DNA of 64,000 nt, from assembly GCF_001439815.1 (NCBI RefSeq), contig NZ_JYLM01000013.1:102976-166975 (forward strand), read 5' to 3'. The DNA comes from Pseudomonas orientalis. GTDB taxonomy: Bacteria > Pseudomonadota > Gammaproteobacteria > Pseudomonadales > Pseudomonadaceae. Below, piece after piece: positions 8,744-18,038 of this stretch. The translations under genes were made by a program, and so were the position numbers. A model generated the notes under the pieces. The model was not told where the DNA came from and did not search any database. It saw only the letters and a program-made list of their open reading frames with translations. The stretch's first letter is position 1; every line of letters starts with the position of its first letter.

Positions 8744-9491
8744 GTTGCGTCCCGCACACGCTGCAACCGGGGTCGCGTTTGACGCGCAGCTCGCGAAACC
8801 GCGTGCTCAATGCATCGATCAGCAACAAACGCCCCACCAGCGGTTCACCAAACCCGGCCAGCAACTTCAAGGCTTCCAACGCTTGCAGACTGCCGACCAG
8901 CCCCACCAGCGGGCCGACGACCCCGGCTTCGCTGCAGGTCAGCTCGGTGTCGCTGCCGTGCCCGTACAAGCAGTGGTAGCACGGGCTTTCGGGGCGCCGC
9001 GGATCGAAGACCGACAACTGCCCTTCAAGGCGAATCGCCGCGCCACTGATCAACGGTTTGCCGGCGACAACACAGGCCGCGTTGACCGCTTCGCGGGTGG
9101 AAAAGTTGTCGCTGCAATCGAGGACCACGTCCACCGCCGCAACGGCCGTCGCCAACGAATCGGCATCCAGCGCGGCGCGATGGGCGACCAGTGTGACCTC
9201 GGGATTGATCGCGCTCAGCCGGCCCATGGCCGAATCGACCTTGGTCTGCCCGACGCTGTGGGTGTCGTGGATGATCTGCCGTTGCAGGTTGGTCAGGTCG
9301 ACCGTGTCGAAATCCGCCAGATGCAACGCGCCGACCCCGGCGGCCGCCAGGTACAACGCGACCGGCGCACCCAGCCCGCCCAGGCCGACGATCAACGCGC
9401 GGCTGTTTTTCAGGCGCAACTGACCGTCGATGTCGACCTGCTGCAACAGGATCTGCCGGCTGTAGCGCAACAGCTCGTGGTCGCTCAGCAC
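8736..9491 (-). CDS. moeB: Molybdopterin-synthase adenylyltransferase (HesA/MoeB/ThiF family)
   Basis: A 251-residue E1-like enzyme that adenylates the C-terminus of a sulfur carrier such as MoaD. The ATP-binding loop GLGGLGAPVALYLAAAGVG is near residue 36, the metal-binding pair of CxxC-type motifs appears as CYHCLYG and CSVCG near the end, and DCSDNFSTRE marks the catalytic region. The opening LLRYSRQILL is typical. Without biochemical data it could serve ThiS instead of MoaD. It overlaps prmC by seven bases and murI by eight. Confidence 0.93.
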   Translation of the reverse strand: MLSDHELLRYSRQILLQQVDIDGQLRLKNSRALIVGLGGLGAPVALYLAAAGVGALHLADFDTVDLTNLQRQIIHDTHSVGQTKVDSAMGRLSAINPEVTLVAHRAALDADSLATAVAAVDVVLDCSDNFSTREAVNAACVVAGKPLISGAAIRLEGQLSVFDPRRPESPCYHCLYGHGSDTELTCSEAGVVGPLVGLVGSLQALEALKLLAGFGEPLVGRLLLIDALSTRFRELRVKRDPGCSVCGTQHG

Positions 9492-10315
9492 GGGCGGCGC
9501 CCCAGGGTGATGCGTTCGTGGCCGCCGAGGTCGATGCGGCTGTGCACTTCGTCAAAGCCTTCACCGAGCAACAGCTCGCGCACGGCGCAGGCCTGGTCGT
9601 AGCCATGCTCCAGCAACAGACGGCCACCGACATTCAGGTGGGCCGGGGCTTGCTGGATGATCAGGCGCAGGTCGTCCAGCCCGTCATGGCCGGCCACCAG
9701 GGCGCTGGCCGGTTCGAAGCGCACATCGCCCGCTGCCAGGTGCGGATCGTTGGCGGCGATATACGGCGGGTTGCTGATGATCAGGTCATAGGTCTGGCCT
9801 TGCAGCGCGTCGAACCAATGGCTGTTGAGCACCACCGCATTATTGAGGTGCAGCCGCTGGCGGTTGCGCTCGGCCAGGGCCACGGCTTCCAGCACACGGT
9901 CGACGGCCGTGACCTGCCACATCGGGCGTTCACTGGCCAGGGCCAGGGCGATGGCACCGCTGCCGGTGCCCAGGTCCAGGACCTTGGCGGGCACCGCCTG
10001 CAACAATTCCAGAGCGGCTTCCACCAGCAGCTCGGTATCCGGACGCGGGATCAGCGTGTGGGGGGCGACCTCCAGGTCCAGCTTCCAGAAGCCTTGCTGG
10101 CCGAGGATATAGGCCACCGGCTCGCCGCCACGACGGCGTTGCAGGTAGTCGGCAAAAGTCAGGGCGTGCTCGCTGCTGACGATCTTTTCCGGCCAGGTGT
10201 GCAAGTAGCTGCGGGGCTTGCCCAGGGCGGCGGCCAGCAGCAGTTCGGCATCCAGGCGCGCGGAGGGCGAGTCGGGCAGGTCGGCGGCGCGCAACAGGCT
10301 GGCAATGATGGTCAT
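9485..10315 (-). CDS. prmC: Release factor glutamine methyltransferase
   Basis: A 276-residue SAM-dependent enzyme that methylates the glutamine of the GGQ motif in RF1 and RF2. SAM motif VLDLGTGSGAIALALA begins near residue 112 and the catalytic NPPY is at 182-185 (IISNPPYIAAND). It starts directly after the prfA stop, with no spacer, and overlaps moeB, so modifying enzyme and substrate are made from one transcript. Confidence 0.97.
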   Translation of the reverse strand: MTIIASLLRAADLPDSPSARLDAELLLAAALGKPRSYLHTWPEKIVSSEHALTFADYLQRRRGGEPVAYILGQQGFWKLDLEVAPHTLIPRPDTELLVEAALELLQAVPAKVLDLGTGSGAIALALASERPMWQVTAVDRVLEAVALAERNRQRLHLNNAVVLNSHWFDALQGQTYDLIISNPPYIAANDPHLAAGDVRFEPASALVAGHDGLDDLRLIIQQAPAHLNVGGRLLLEHGYDQACAVRELLLGEGFDEVHSRIDLGGHERITLGRRPC

Positions 10316-11398
10316 TTATTCACCTATCGCCGCCAATTGGTCGGCCTGGTATTCGGCGAGCAGCGGTTCGATCACCGCATCCACGCCACCGGCGAGGATT
10401 TCGTCCAGGGAATACAGGGTGAGGTTGACCCGATGGTCGGTGACCCGGCCCTGGGCAAAGTTGTAGGTGCGGATGCGCTCGGAGCGGTCGCCCGAACCCA
10501 CCAGCAACTTGCGCTCGCTGGCGATCGCGTTGGCGGCGGCACTGGTCTGCTGGTCATTCAACTTGGCCGATAGCCACGACATCGCCCGCGCGCGGTTCTT
10601 GTGCTGGGAACGTTCTTCCTGGCATTCCACCACGATACCCGACGGCAAGTGGGTGATTCGGATCGCCGAGTCGGTCTTGTTGACGTGCTGGCCACCCGCG
10701 CCCGACGAGCGGTAGGTGTCGACGCGCAGGTCCGCCGGGTTGATCTCGATCGCTTCCTGCTCGTCCGGCTCGGGCAACACCGCCACGGTGCAGGCCGACG
10801 TGTGGATACGACCTTGGGACTCAGTCGCCGGGACGCGCTGTACACGGTGCACGCCGGACTCGAACTTCAGCTTGCCATAGACGTTATCGCCTTCAACCCG
10901 CGCGATGACTTCTTTATAGCCGCCGTGCTCACCTTCGTTCTCGGAGAGGATTTCCACGCGCCAGCCGCGACGCTCGGCATAACGCGAGTACATGCGAAAC
11001 AGGTCGCCGGAGAAAATCGCCGCCTCGTCGCCACCGGTGCCGGCACGGATTTCGAGGAACACGTTGCGCCCGTCGTTAGGGTCTTTGGGCAGCAACATGC
11101 GTTGCAGGTCGCCTTCCAGTTCCGCGAGTTTTTCCTTGGCCTCGCGCACTTCTTCCACGGCCATTTCGCGCATGTCCGGGTCGTTGTCCTTGAGCAGCGC
11201 CTGGGCGCCCTCGAGATCGGCCTGTACTTTCAGCAGGTTTTTGTAGGTGACCACAACCGGTTCAACTTCGGCGTATTCCTTGGAATAGGCGCGGAACTTG
11301 GTTTGATCGGAGATGACTTCGCCATCGCCGAGCAAGGCGGTCAGTTCTTCGAAACGATCCTGGAGTACATCCAGCTTATTGAGCAGTGACGCTTTCAT
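10316..11398 (-). CDS. prfA: Peptide chain release factor 1
   Basis: A 360-residue class I release factor that ends translation at UAA and UAG. The PxT-type anticodon motif is PAT (residues 190-192) and the peptidyl-hydrolysis GGQ is at 235-237 (SSGAGGQHVNKTDSA). The N-terminal domain and length are normal. The ATG overlaps the hemA stop by four bases. Cytoplasmic; methylated by the product of the next gene. Confidence 0.98.
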   Translation of the reverse strand: MKASLLNKLDVLQDRFEELTALLGDGEVISDQTKFRAYSKEYAEVEPVVVTYKNLLKVQADLEGAQALLKDNDPDMREMAVEEVREAKEKLAELEGDLQRMLLPKDPNDGRNVFLEIRAGTGGDEAAIFSGDLFRMYSRYAERRGWRVEILSENEGEHGGYKEVIARVEGDNVYGKLKFESGVHRVQRVPATESQGRIHTSACTVAVLPEPDEQEAIEINPADLRVDTYRSSGAGGQHVNKTDSAIRITHLPSGIVVECQEERSQHKNRARAMSWLSAKLNDQQTSAAANAIASERKLLVGSGDRSERIRTYNFAQGRVTDHRVNLTLYSLDEILAGGVDAVIEPLLAEYQADQLAAIGE

Positions 11399-12684
11399 TG
11401 CGGTTTTTTATCCGAAGAGCTATCTGACGCGCCCTCACCGAGGGCAAAGAGTTCCTGGGCCATGGCCAGCGCATCGAGGCGGCCTTCGGCGGTAAGCTTT
11501 TTCAACTGTACGCTGGGGGCGTGGAGCAGCTTGTTGGTCAGACCACGGGCCAACTGCATCAACACCTCTTCGGCGCTGCTGCCATTGGCCAACAGACGCT
11601 GGGCCTTGATCAGCTCCTCATCGCGCAGGCGTTCGCCCTGCTGACGATACGCCTTGAGCACATCCACCGCCGCCAGCTCGCGCAGGCGCACCATGAAGTC
11701 TTCCGCGCCGGTGCTGACCATTTCCTCGGCGGCCTGGGCGGCGCCCTGGCGGCTCTTGAGGTTCTCGGCGACCACTTCGTGCAAATCATCGACGCTATAG
11801 AGGTAAACGTCGTCCAACTCGCCGACTTCAGGCTCGATATCCCGGGGAACAGCAATATCCACCATAAAGATCGGCTTGTGCTTGCGCAGCTTCAACGCGC
11901 TTTCGACCGCGCCTTTGCCCAGGATCGGTAACTGGCTGGCGGTGGAGCTGATGACGATGTCGCTGCGTACCAGTTCCGCCGGGATGTCCGACAGCAGCAC
12001 GGCATGCGCGCCGAACTGCTCGGCGAGGATGCTTGCACGCTCAAGCGTGCGGTTGGCCACCACGATACGCTTCACGCCCAGATCGTGCAGGTGACGGGCG
12101 ACCAGGGTAATGGTTTCGCCGGCCCCGATCAGCAGCGCCTGGCTGCGCTGCAAATCGCTGAAAATCTGCTTGGCCAGGCTGACGGCGGCAAACGCCACGG
12201 ACACCGGGTTCTCGCCGATGGCCGTGTCGGTGCGCACTTGCTTGGCGGAGTTGAAGGTGGCCTGGAAAAGACGGCCCAGCAGCGGGCCGACAGTGCCGGC
12301 CTCGCGGGCCACGGCATAGGCTGACTTCATCTGGCCAAGAATCTGCGGCTCGCCCAATACCAGCGAATCGAGACCGGCCGCCACGCGCATCATGTGACGA
12401 ACTGCCGCATCCTCTTCATGCACATATGCGCTGGCGCGCAGGTCGTCGAGGTCCAAATGGTGATAATCGGCCAGCCAGCGCAGGACGACATCCGCCGAGA
12501 GATGCTCCTGCTCTATATAAAGCTCGCTGCGATTGCAGGTCGAAAGGATCGCAGCTTCGCGACTGTCGGTGAGCCGGCAGAGCTGCTGCAAGGCCTCAAC
12601 CAACTGCTCCGGCGTAAACGCCACGCGCTCGCGCACGTCTACTGAGGCAGTTTTGTGGTTAATACCGAGTGCGAGGAAGGCCAT
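11395..12684 (-). CDS. hemA: Glutamyl-tRNA reductase
   Basis: A 429-residue enzyme making glutamate-1-semialdehyde from Glu-tRNA, the first committed step of tetrapyrrole synthesis. The opening FLALGINHKTASVDVRER and the nucleophile C50 in ILSTCNRSELY are present, followed by the NADPH-binding LLIGAGETITLVARHL and a C-terminal dimerisation helix. First gene of the hemA-prfA-prmC-moeB-murI operon. It is divergent from the TPR lipoprotein gene, so its promoter must lie in the 12685-12999 gap. Confidence 0.98.
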   Translation of the reverse strand: MAFLALGINHKTASVDVRERVAFTPEQLVEALQQLCRLTDSREAAILSTCNRSELYIEQEHLSADVVLRWLADYHHLDLDDLRASAYVHEEDAAVRHMMRVAAGLDSLVLGEPQILGQMKSAYAVAREAGTVGPLLGRLFQATFNSAKQVRTDTAIGENPVSVAFAAVSLAKQIFSDLQRSQALLIGAGETITLVARHLHDLGVKRIVVANRTLERASILAEQFGAHAVLLSDIPAELVRSDIVISSTASQLPILGKGAVESALKLRKHKPIFMVDIAVPRDIEPEVGELDDVYLYSVDDLHEVVAENLKSRQGAAQAAEEMVSTGAEDFMVRLRELAAVDVLKAYRQQGERLRDEELIKAQRLLANGSSAEEVLMQLARGLTNKLLHAPSVQLKKLTAEGRLDALAMAQELFALGEGASDSSSDKKPQ

Positions 12685-12791
12685 TCAATATCGCTGATGA
12701 TGTCGGGAAGCCGCCAATTGTCCTACTTCGAAAGATCCAGAACAACCACCGTCGTCTATTGTCCCTATACCTTATGCCTATCAATGCACTC

Positions 12792-12891
12792 TGTAGGAGC
12801 GAGCTTGCTCGCGAAAATCGTCAACGATAACGCGGGAAGCCTGGCGCTCAGCGGCGCTCTCAGGTTTTTCGCGAGCAAGCTCGCTCCTACA
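12792..12891. repeat. REPIN: inverted pair of GTAGGAGCGAGCTTGCTCGC-type REPs
   Basis: TGTAGGAGCGAGCTTGCTCG starts at 12792 and its complement ends at 12891, with about 55 bases between the arms. It is the second REP family of this genome; another pair lies at 46679-46778. It occupies the divergent 315-base hemA/TPR gap, which otherwise holds the two promoters, none of which I could assign with confidence. Confidence 0.92.
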
Positions 12892-12999
12892 AATGAAAGG
12901 CAAAAGGCAGCAATAGTCGTATTACGGGTGCCCCGGTTATGTTTGGCCGAAGGCTTGTGTCATGATGATCCGACCGCAGGTTAGTCGTCCTCTTCCTAT

Positions 13000-14724
13000 A
13001 TGAATAGATCTTCCGCGTTGCTCCTTGCTTTTGTCTTCCTCAGCGGCTGCCAGGCCATGGCACCCGTGTCGCCGGACGCTGCACAGCCGGTAGAAGACAG
13101 CACCCCCGTCCCTGAAAAGCCCAAGGTTTATTCCTCGTTCAGCGAAGAAACGGTCTACAGCCTGCTGACCGCAGAACTGGCCGGCCAGCGCAATCGCTTC
13201 GATATTGCCCTGGACAACTACGTCACCCAGGCCATCAATACCCAGGACCCCGGCATTTCGGAGCGGGCGTTTCGCATCGCCGAATACCTGGGCGCAGACC
13301 AGGCCGCGCTGGACGCCTCGCTGATCTGGGCGAAAAATGCTCCGGACGACCTGGAAGCTCAACGTGCGGCCGCCGTGCAGCTGGCACGCGCCGGGCGCTA
13401 TGACGATTCCATGGTGTATATGGAAAAAGTCTTGCAGGGCAAGGGCGACACGCATTTCGACTTTCTTGCATTGTCGGCTGCCGATACCGACCAGGACACA
13501 CGCAATGGCCTGATGAAGAGTTTCGACCGCCTGCTGCAAAAGCACCCGAAAAACAGCCAGCTGATTTTCGGCAAAGCCTTGCTGCTGCAGCAGGACGATG
13601 AAGCCGACGCCGCCCTGAAGCTGCTGGAGCAGAACCCGCCGGAAGAAGGCGAGATCGCACCGATCCTGCTGCGCGCACGCCTGTTGCAAAACCTCAACCG
13701 CGGCAAGGAAGCGATTCCGCTGCTGGAAAAAAGTATCAAGAAATACCCGGACGACAAGCGCCTGCGCCTGACTTACGCGCGGATGCTGGTTGAGCAGGAC
13801 CGCATGGAAGACGCCAAGGTGCAGTTCGCCAACCTGGTCCAGCAATACCCGGACGACGACGAGCTGCGCTATTCCCTCGCGCTGGTGTGCCTGGAAGCCA
13901 AGGCCTGGGACGAGGCCAAGGGCTATCTGCAAGAGCTGGTGGCGCGCGAAAGCCATGTGGATTCGGCGCACCTGAACCTCGGCCGCATCGCTGAAGAGCG
14001 CAACGACCCGCAGGCGGCCCTGCTTGAATACGCCCAGGTCGGCCCGGGCAACGACTACCTGCCGGCCCAGTTGCGCCAGGCCGATATCCTGATGAGCAAT
14101 GGTCGTACCGACGAAGCGGAGAAACGCCTGGCCGCGGCCCGCGATGCCGAGCCGGACTACGCGATCCAGCTGTACCTGATCCAGGCCGAGACCCTGTCGG
14201 CCAACAACCAGGGCGAACGCGCATGGAAATTGTTGCAACAAGCGTTGCTGCAATACCCCGACGACCTCAACCTGCTCTACACCCGCGCCATGCAGGCGGA
14301 AAAGCGCAATGACCTGGCGCAGATGGAAAAAGACCTGCGCCTGATCATCAAGCGTGATCCGGACAATGCCATGGCCCTCAACGCCCTGGGCTACACCTTG
14401 TCCGACCGCACCACGCGTTATGCCGAAGCCAAGGTGCTGATCGAACAGGCCCACAAGCTCAACCCGGAAGACCCGGCCGTGCTCGACAGCCTGGGCTGGG
14501 TGAATTACCGACTGGGCAATCTGGATGAAGCCGAACGCCTGCTGCGCCAGGCCCTGGAGCGCTTTCCCGACCACGAAGTCGCCGCACACCTGGGCGAAGT
14601 GCTGTGGGCCAATGGCAAGCAACGCGAAGCGCGACAAATCTGGGAAAAATTCCTCAAGGAACAACCCGAAAGCCCCATCCTGCGCGGCACCATCAAGCGC
14701 CTGACCGGATCCGAGACCCTATAA
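13000..14724 (+). CDS. TPR-repeat lipoprotein
   Basis: A 574-residue secreted lipoprotein. The signal peptide MNRSSALLLAFVFLSGC ends in the lipobox LSGC (Cys17). The rest is a long series of tetratricopeptide-like helical pairs (for example DDSMVYMEKVLQGKGDTHFD, EDAKVQFANLVQQYPDDDEL, LGWVNYRLGNLDEAERLLRQ). It is expected to be anchored in the outer membrane, facing the periplasm. The gene always precedes lolB in Pseudomonas, four bases upstream here, which suggests a scaffold role in envelope biogenesis. No enzymatic motif is visible. Confidence 0.9.
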   Translation: MNRSSALLLAFVFLSGCQAMAPVSPDAAQPVEDSTPVPEKPKVYSSFSEETVYSLLTAELAGQRNRFDIALDNYVTQAINTQDPGISERAFRIAEYLGADQAALDASLIWAKNAPDDLEAQRAAAVQLARAGRYDDSMVYMEKVLQGKGDTHFDFLALSAADTDQDTRNGLMKSFDRLLQKHPKNSQLIFGKALLLQQDDEADAALKLLEQNPPEEGEIAPILLRARLLQNLNRGKEAIPLLEKSIKKYPDDKRLRLTYARMLVEQDRMEDAKVQFANLVQQYPDDDELRYSLALVCLEAKAWDEAKGYLQELVARESHVDSAHLNLGRIAEERNDPQAALLEYAQVGPGNDYLPAQLRQADILMSNGRTDEAEKRLAAARDAEPDYAIQLYLIQAETLSANNQGERAWKLLQQALLQYPDDLNLLYTRAMQAEKRNDLAQMEKDLRLIIKRDPDNAMALNALGYTLSDRTTRYAEAKVLIEQAHKLNPEDPAVLDSLGWVNYRLGNLDEAERLLRQALERFPDHEVAAHLGEVLWANGKQREARQIWEKFLKEQPESPILRGTIKRLTGSETL

Positions 14725-14728
14725 GCTT

Positions 14729-15346
14729 ATGTTCTTGCGCCACGTTATCGTTTTCAGTTTCATCGCCCTGCTCGCCGGCTGCGCGGGTTTTGGCTCCCGC
14801 GAATCCGTTGAAGGCCAGGGCAACCCGGCCCAATGGCAACAGCACAAAGACCAGCTCGGCAGCATCGACGGCTGGCAGATCGAAGGCAAGGTCGGGGTGC
14901 GCGCGCCGAAAGACTCCGGCAGCGGCACTCTATTCTGGCTGCAACGCCAGGATTATTACGATATTCGCCTCTCCGGCCCGCTGGGTCGCGGTGCGGCTCG
15001 CCTGACCGGCCGACCGGGGCAAGTGAGCCTTGAAGTGGCCAACCAGGGTCGCTACGAAGCGAGCTCCCCGGAAGAACTGCTGGAGCAGCAGATCGGTTGG
15101 AAACTGCCGGTCTCGCACCTGGTGTGGTGGGTGCGCGGCCTGCCGGCGCCCGATAGCAAAAGCCGCTTGAGCCTCAACGGTGACAGCCGCCTGGCCTCCC
15201 TGGAACAGGATGGCTGGCAGGTGGAGTACCTGAGCTACGTGCAACAGAACGGTTACTGGCTGCCCGAGCGCATCAAGCTGCACGGCACTGACCTGGACAT
15301 CACACTGGTGATCAAGGACTGGCAACCGCGTAAATTGGGGCAATAA
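14729..15346 (+). CDS. lolB: Outer-membrane lipoprotein receptor LolB
   Basis: A 205-residue lipoprotein that accepts lipoproteins from LolA and inserts them in the outer membrane. The signal peptide ends with LLAGC (Cys18). The family signature follows: IDGWQIEGKVGVRAP, YDIRLSGPLGRGAARL and the LVWWVRGLPAPD loop. Starts four bases after the TPR gene stop and ends two bases before ispE, so the three genes form one unit. Confidence 0.95.
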   Translation: MFLRHVIVFSFIALLAGCAGFGSRESVEGQGNPAQWQQHKDQLGSIDGWQIEGKVGVRAPKDSGSGTLFWLQRQDYYDIRLSGPLGRGAARLTGRPGQVSLEVANQGRYEASSPEELLEQQIGWKLPVSHLVWWVRGLPAPDSKSRLSLNGDSRLASLEQDGWQVEYLSYVQQNGYWLPERIKLHGTDLDITLVIKDWQPRKLGQ

Positions 15347-15347
15347 C

Positions 15348-16199
15348 GTGACTGTCGCAAAACTCACGCTGCCCTCCCCCGCCAAACTCAATCTGATGCT
15401 GCACATCCTGGGCCGTCGTGAAGACGGCTACCACGAACTGCAGACGCTGTTTCAGTTTCTCGACTACGGCGATGAACTGACCTTCGCCGTACGTGACGAT
15501 GGCGTGATCAAGCTGCACACCGAATTCGCAGGCGTGCCCCACGACAGCAACCTGATCGTGAAGGCCGCGAAAAACCTTCAGCAGCAATCCGGCTGCCCGC
15601 TCGGCATCGATATCTGGATCGATAAAATCCTGCCCATGGGCGGCGGCATCGGTGGCGGCAGCTCAAATGCCGCCACTACATTGCTCGGGCTCAACCACTT
15701 GTGGCAACTGGGCTGGGACCAGGATCGCCTGGCCGCGCTGGGCCTCACACTCGGTGCCGACGTCCCGGTTTTCGTGCGTGGGCATGCCGCATTTGCTGAG
15801 GGTGTGGGGGAGAAACTGACCCCTGTAGACCCCGAGGAGCCGTGGTATCTTGTGCTTGTGCCGCAAGTATCTGTAAGTACAGCAGAAATTTTTTCAGATC
15901 CGTTGTTGACACGTAACTCTTCTCCCATTAAAGTGCGCCCCGTTCCCAAGGGAAACAGTCGAAATGACTGCTTACCGGTTGTAGCAAGGCGTTATCCAGA
16001 GGTACGTAACGCTTTGAATTTGTTAGGTAAATTTACCGAAGCAAAATTAACCGGAACTGGAAGTTGTGTGTTTGGGGGCTTCCCAAGCAAAGCTGAAGCT
16101 GATAAAGTCTCGGCCCTTCTTACAGAGACCCTTACAGGGTTTGTAGCGAAAGGAAGCAACGTTTCGATGTTGCATCGCAAGCTGCAAAATCTGCTCTAA
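15348..16199 (+). CDS. ispE: 4-(cytidine 5'-diphospho)-2-C-methyl-D-erythritol kinase
   Basis: A 283-residue GHMP kinase of the MEP isoprenoid pathway. The substrate-binding LPSPAKLNLMLHILGRREDG is at the N-terminus, the glycine-rich ATP loop PMGGGIGGGSSNAATTLLGL lies at about 96-115, and the C-terminal LTGTGSCVFGGF motif is present. The start is GTG at 15348. The 3' third (about 15880-16199) has clearly lower GC and unlike codon choice (gtacgtaacgctttg, aaattaacc) although the protein is conserved; a promoter-like sequence lies within it. Confidence 0.96.
   Translation: MTVAKLTLPSPAKLNLMLHILGRREDGYHELQTLFQFLDYGDELTFAVRDDGVIKLHTEFAGVPHDSNLIVKAAKNLQQQSGCPLGIDIWIDKILPMGGGIGGGSSNAATTLLGLNHLWQLGWDQDRLAALGLTLGADVPVFVRGHAAFAEGVGEKLTPVDPEEPWYLVLVPQVSVSTAEIFSDPLLTRNSSPIKVRPVPKGNSRNDCLPVVARRYPEVRNALNLLGKFTEAKLTGTGSCVFGGFPSKAEADKVSALLTETLTGFVAKGSNVSMLHRKLQNLL
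15906..15934 (+). promoter_or_regulatory. Candidate sigma-70 promoter inside ispE
   Basis: TTGACA at 15906-15911, a 17-base spacer and TAAAGT at 15929-15934. The -35 is perfect and the -10 matches four of six positions. It sits in the AT-richer 3' part of ispE and faces the tRNA-Gln and prs genes, which need stronger transcription than the lolB-ispE operon. Confidence 0.5.
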
Positions 16200-16236
16200 A
16201 AGGAATCGAGTGTTAGGCACTCGTTGCAACAGATAC

Positions 16237-16311
16237 AGGGGCGTCGCCAAGCGGTAAGGCAGCAGGTTTTGATCCTGCCATGCGTTGGTTCGAATCCAGC
16301 CGCCCCTGCCA
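16237..16311 (+). tRNA. tRNA-Gln (anticodon TTG)
   Basis: A full cloverleaf of 75 bases with encoded CCA (16309-16311). The acceptor stem AGGGGCG pairs with CGCCCCT. The anticodon stem GCAGG/CCTGC encloses the loop TTTTGAT, with anticodon TTG at 16269-16271. The T arm contains GGTTCGAATCC. It lies between ispE and prs, its conserved place in Pseudomonas. Confidence 0.97.
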
Positions 16312-16357
16312 TTTTCTAATACTCATCCAGGTTACCCTCAGCCTCTAGGTACTGCGC

Positions 16358-17299
16358 GTGTCCAAGATGATGGTCTTTACGGGGAATGCCAACCCCGATC
16401 TGGCTCGACGTGTCGTACGTCAGCTGCATATCCCTCTCGGTGACATCTCTGTCGGTAAATTCTCCGACGGCGAAATTACAGCCGAGATCAATGAAAATGT
16501 CCGCGGTAAAGACGTCTTCATTATCCAGCCGACCTGCGCTCCGACCAACGATAACCTGATGGAACTCGTCGTGATGGCTGATGCCTTCCGCCGCTCCTCA
16601 GCGACTCGAATCACAGCTGTAATCCCTTACTTTGGTTATGCCCGTCAGGATCGCCGTCCGCGCTCCGCACGTGTGGCCATCAGCGCGAAAGTCGTTGCTG
16701 ACATGCTGACCGTGGTAGGTATCGACCGTGTGCTCACGGTTGACCTGCACGCTGACCAGATCCAGGGATTCTTCGATATTCCGGTAGATAACATCTACGG
16801 CTCCCCCGTTCTGGTGGATGACATCGAAGACCAGCGCTTTGAAAACCTGATGATCGTGTCCCCGGACATTGGTGGCGTCGTGCGTGCACGGGCTGTCGCC
16901 AAATCCCTGGGCGTGGACCTCGGTATCATCGACAAACGCCGCGAGAAAGCCAATCACTCTGAAGTGATGCATATCATCGGTGATGTCGAAGGGCGTACCT
17001 GTATTCTGGTTGATGACATGGTCGACACCGCCGGCACCCTGTGCCACGCGGCGAAAGCCTTGAAAGAGCACGGTGCCGCAAAAGTCTTCGCCTACTGCAC
17101 GCACCCTGTGCTGTCGGGCCGAGCGATCGAAAACATCGAGAACTCCATGCTGGACGAACTGGTGGTGACCAACACCATCCCGTTGTCCGCTGCAGCTCAA
17201 GCCTGTTCGCGTATCCGTCAACTGGATATCGCACCGGTAGTTGCCGAAGCGGTTCGCCGCATCAGCAACGAAGAATCGATCAGCGCGATGTTCCGCTAA
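16358..17299 (+). CDS. prs: Ribose-phosphate pyrophosphokinase
   Basis: A 313-residue class I PRPP synthase that makes PRPP from ribose 5-phosphate and ATP for nucleotide, histidine and tryptophan synthesis. The start is GTG at 16358, giving MSKMMVFTGNANPDLARRVV, the usual Pseudomonas N-terminus. The metal/substrate segment DLHADQIQGFFDIPVDN and the PRPP-binding loop VDDMVDTAGTLCHAAK are intact. It lies 46 bases after tRNA-Gln and ends before a strong terminator. Confidence 0.97.
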   Translation: MSKMMVFTGNANPDLARRVVRQLHIPLGDISVGKFSDGEITAEINENVRGKDVFIIQPTCAPTNDNLMELVVMADAFRRSSATRITAVIPYFGYARQDRRPRSARVAISAKVVADMLTVVGIDRVLTVDLHADQIQGFFDIPVDNIYGSPVLVDDIEDQRFENLMIVSPDIGGVVRARAVAKSLGVDLGIIDKRREKANHSEVMHIIGDVEGRTCILVDDMVDTAGTLCHAAKALKEHGAAKVFAYCTHPVLSGRAIENIENSMLDELVVTNTIPLSAAAQACSRIRQLDIAPVVAEAVRRISNEESISAMFR

Positions 17300-17334
17300 G
17301 GGTCAGACCTGCGGACCATCCACTGACGAAAAGC

Positions 17335-17371
17335 GCCCCGCCCCAGCATTCCGCTGGGGCGGGGCTTTTTT
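17335..17371 (+). terminator. Rho-independent terminator after prs
   Basis: A perfect 13-bp stem, GCCCCGCCCCAGC (17335-17347) with GCTGGGGCGGGGC (17353-17365), a five-base loop and six T residues. It separates prs from rplY. Confidence 0.93.
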
Positions 17372-17435
17372 GCCCATATCGAGTTCGGCGCTGGTCGCAA
17401 ACGCCCCTCGATGATGGCTATTTTGGAGATACAAC

Positions 17436-18038
17436 ATGAACGATTTTACCCTGAACGCCCAAGCGCGTACTGACCTGGGGAAAGGTGCGAGCCGCCGCCT
17501 GCGTCACGCCGCCAACATCCCAGCCGTTGTCTACGGTGGTAACAAGCCTGCTGAATCCGTGACCATTCTGGCCAAGGAAATCGCCAAGCTGTTCGAAAAC
17601 GAAGCGGCCTACAGCCACGTTATCGAACTGAACGTCGATGGCGCCAAGCAGAACGTGATCGTTAAAGCGATGCAGCGTCACCCTTCCAAGCAGTTCATCA
17701 TGCACGCTGACTTCGTTCGCGTTGTAGCCGGCCAGAAACTGACCGCTATCGTGCCTGTGCACTTTGTCGGTGAAGAAGCGCCGGTCAAGAAAGGCGGTGT
17801 TGTTTCCCACACCACCACCGAGATCGAAGTGACCTGCTTGCCGAAAGACCTGCCTGAGTTCATCGAAGTCGACCTGTCGAACGCTGAAATCGGCACCATC
17901 ATTCACCTGTCCGACCTCAAGGCCCCTAAAGGCGTTGAGTTCGTTGCACTGGCTCACAACGACGACAAGGCAGTTGCCAACGTCCACGCGCCACGTGTTG
18001 TAGCTGAAGATGAAGCTGGCGAACCCGCTGCAGAGTAA
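17436..18038 (+). CDS. rplY: 50S ribosomal protein L25 (general stress protein Ctc type)
   Basis: A 200-residue protein, the long form with the 5S-rRNA-binding L25 domain (TLNAQARTDLGKGASRRLRH to KAMQRHPSKQFIMHADF) followed by a TL5-like C-terminal β-domain and an acidic tail (EDEAGEPAAE). Binds 5S rRNA in the large subunit. A terminator lies between it and prs, so its promoter is in 17372-17435; TGGAGA precedes the ATG. High-expression codon use. Confidence 0.96.
   Translation: MNDFTLNAQARTDLGKGASRRLRHAANIPAVVYGGNKPAESVTILAKEIAKLFENEAAYSHVIELNVDGAKQNVIVKAMQRHPSKQFIMHADFVRVVAGQKLTAIVPVHFVGEEAPVKKGGVVSHTTTEIEVTCLPKDLPEFIEVDLSNAEIGTIIHLSDLKAPKGVEFVALAHNDDKAVANVHAPRVVAEDEAGEPAAE

Noticed and set aside
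12937..14664. 575-codon frame antisense to the TPR lipoprotein gene
   Set aside because: Shadow of high-GC codon bias: it lies opposite a clear lipoprotein/TPR gene and its translation has no recognisable domain.
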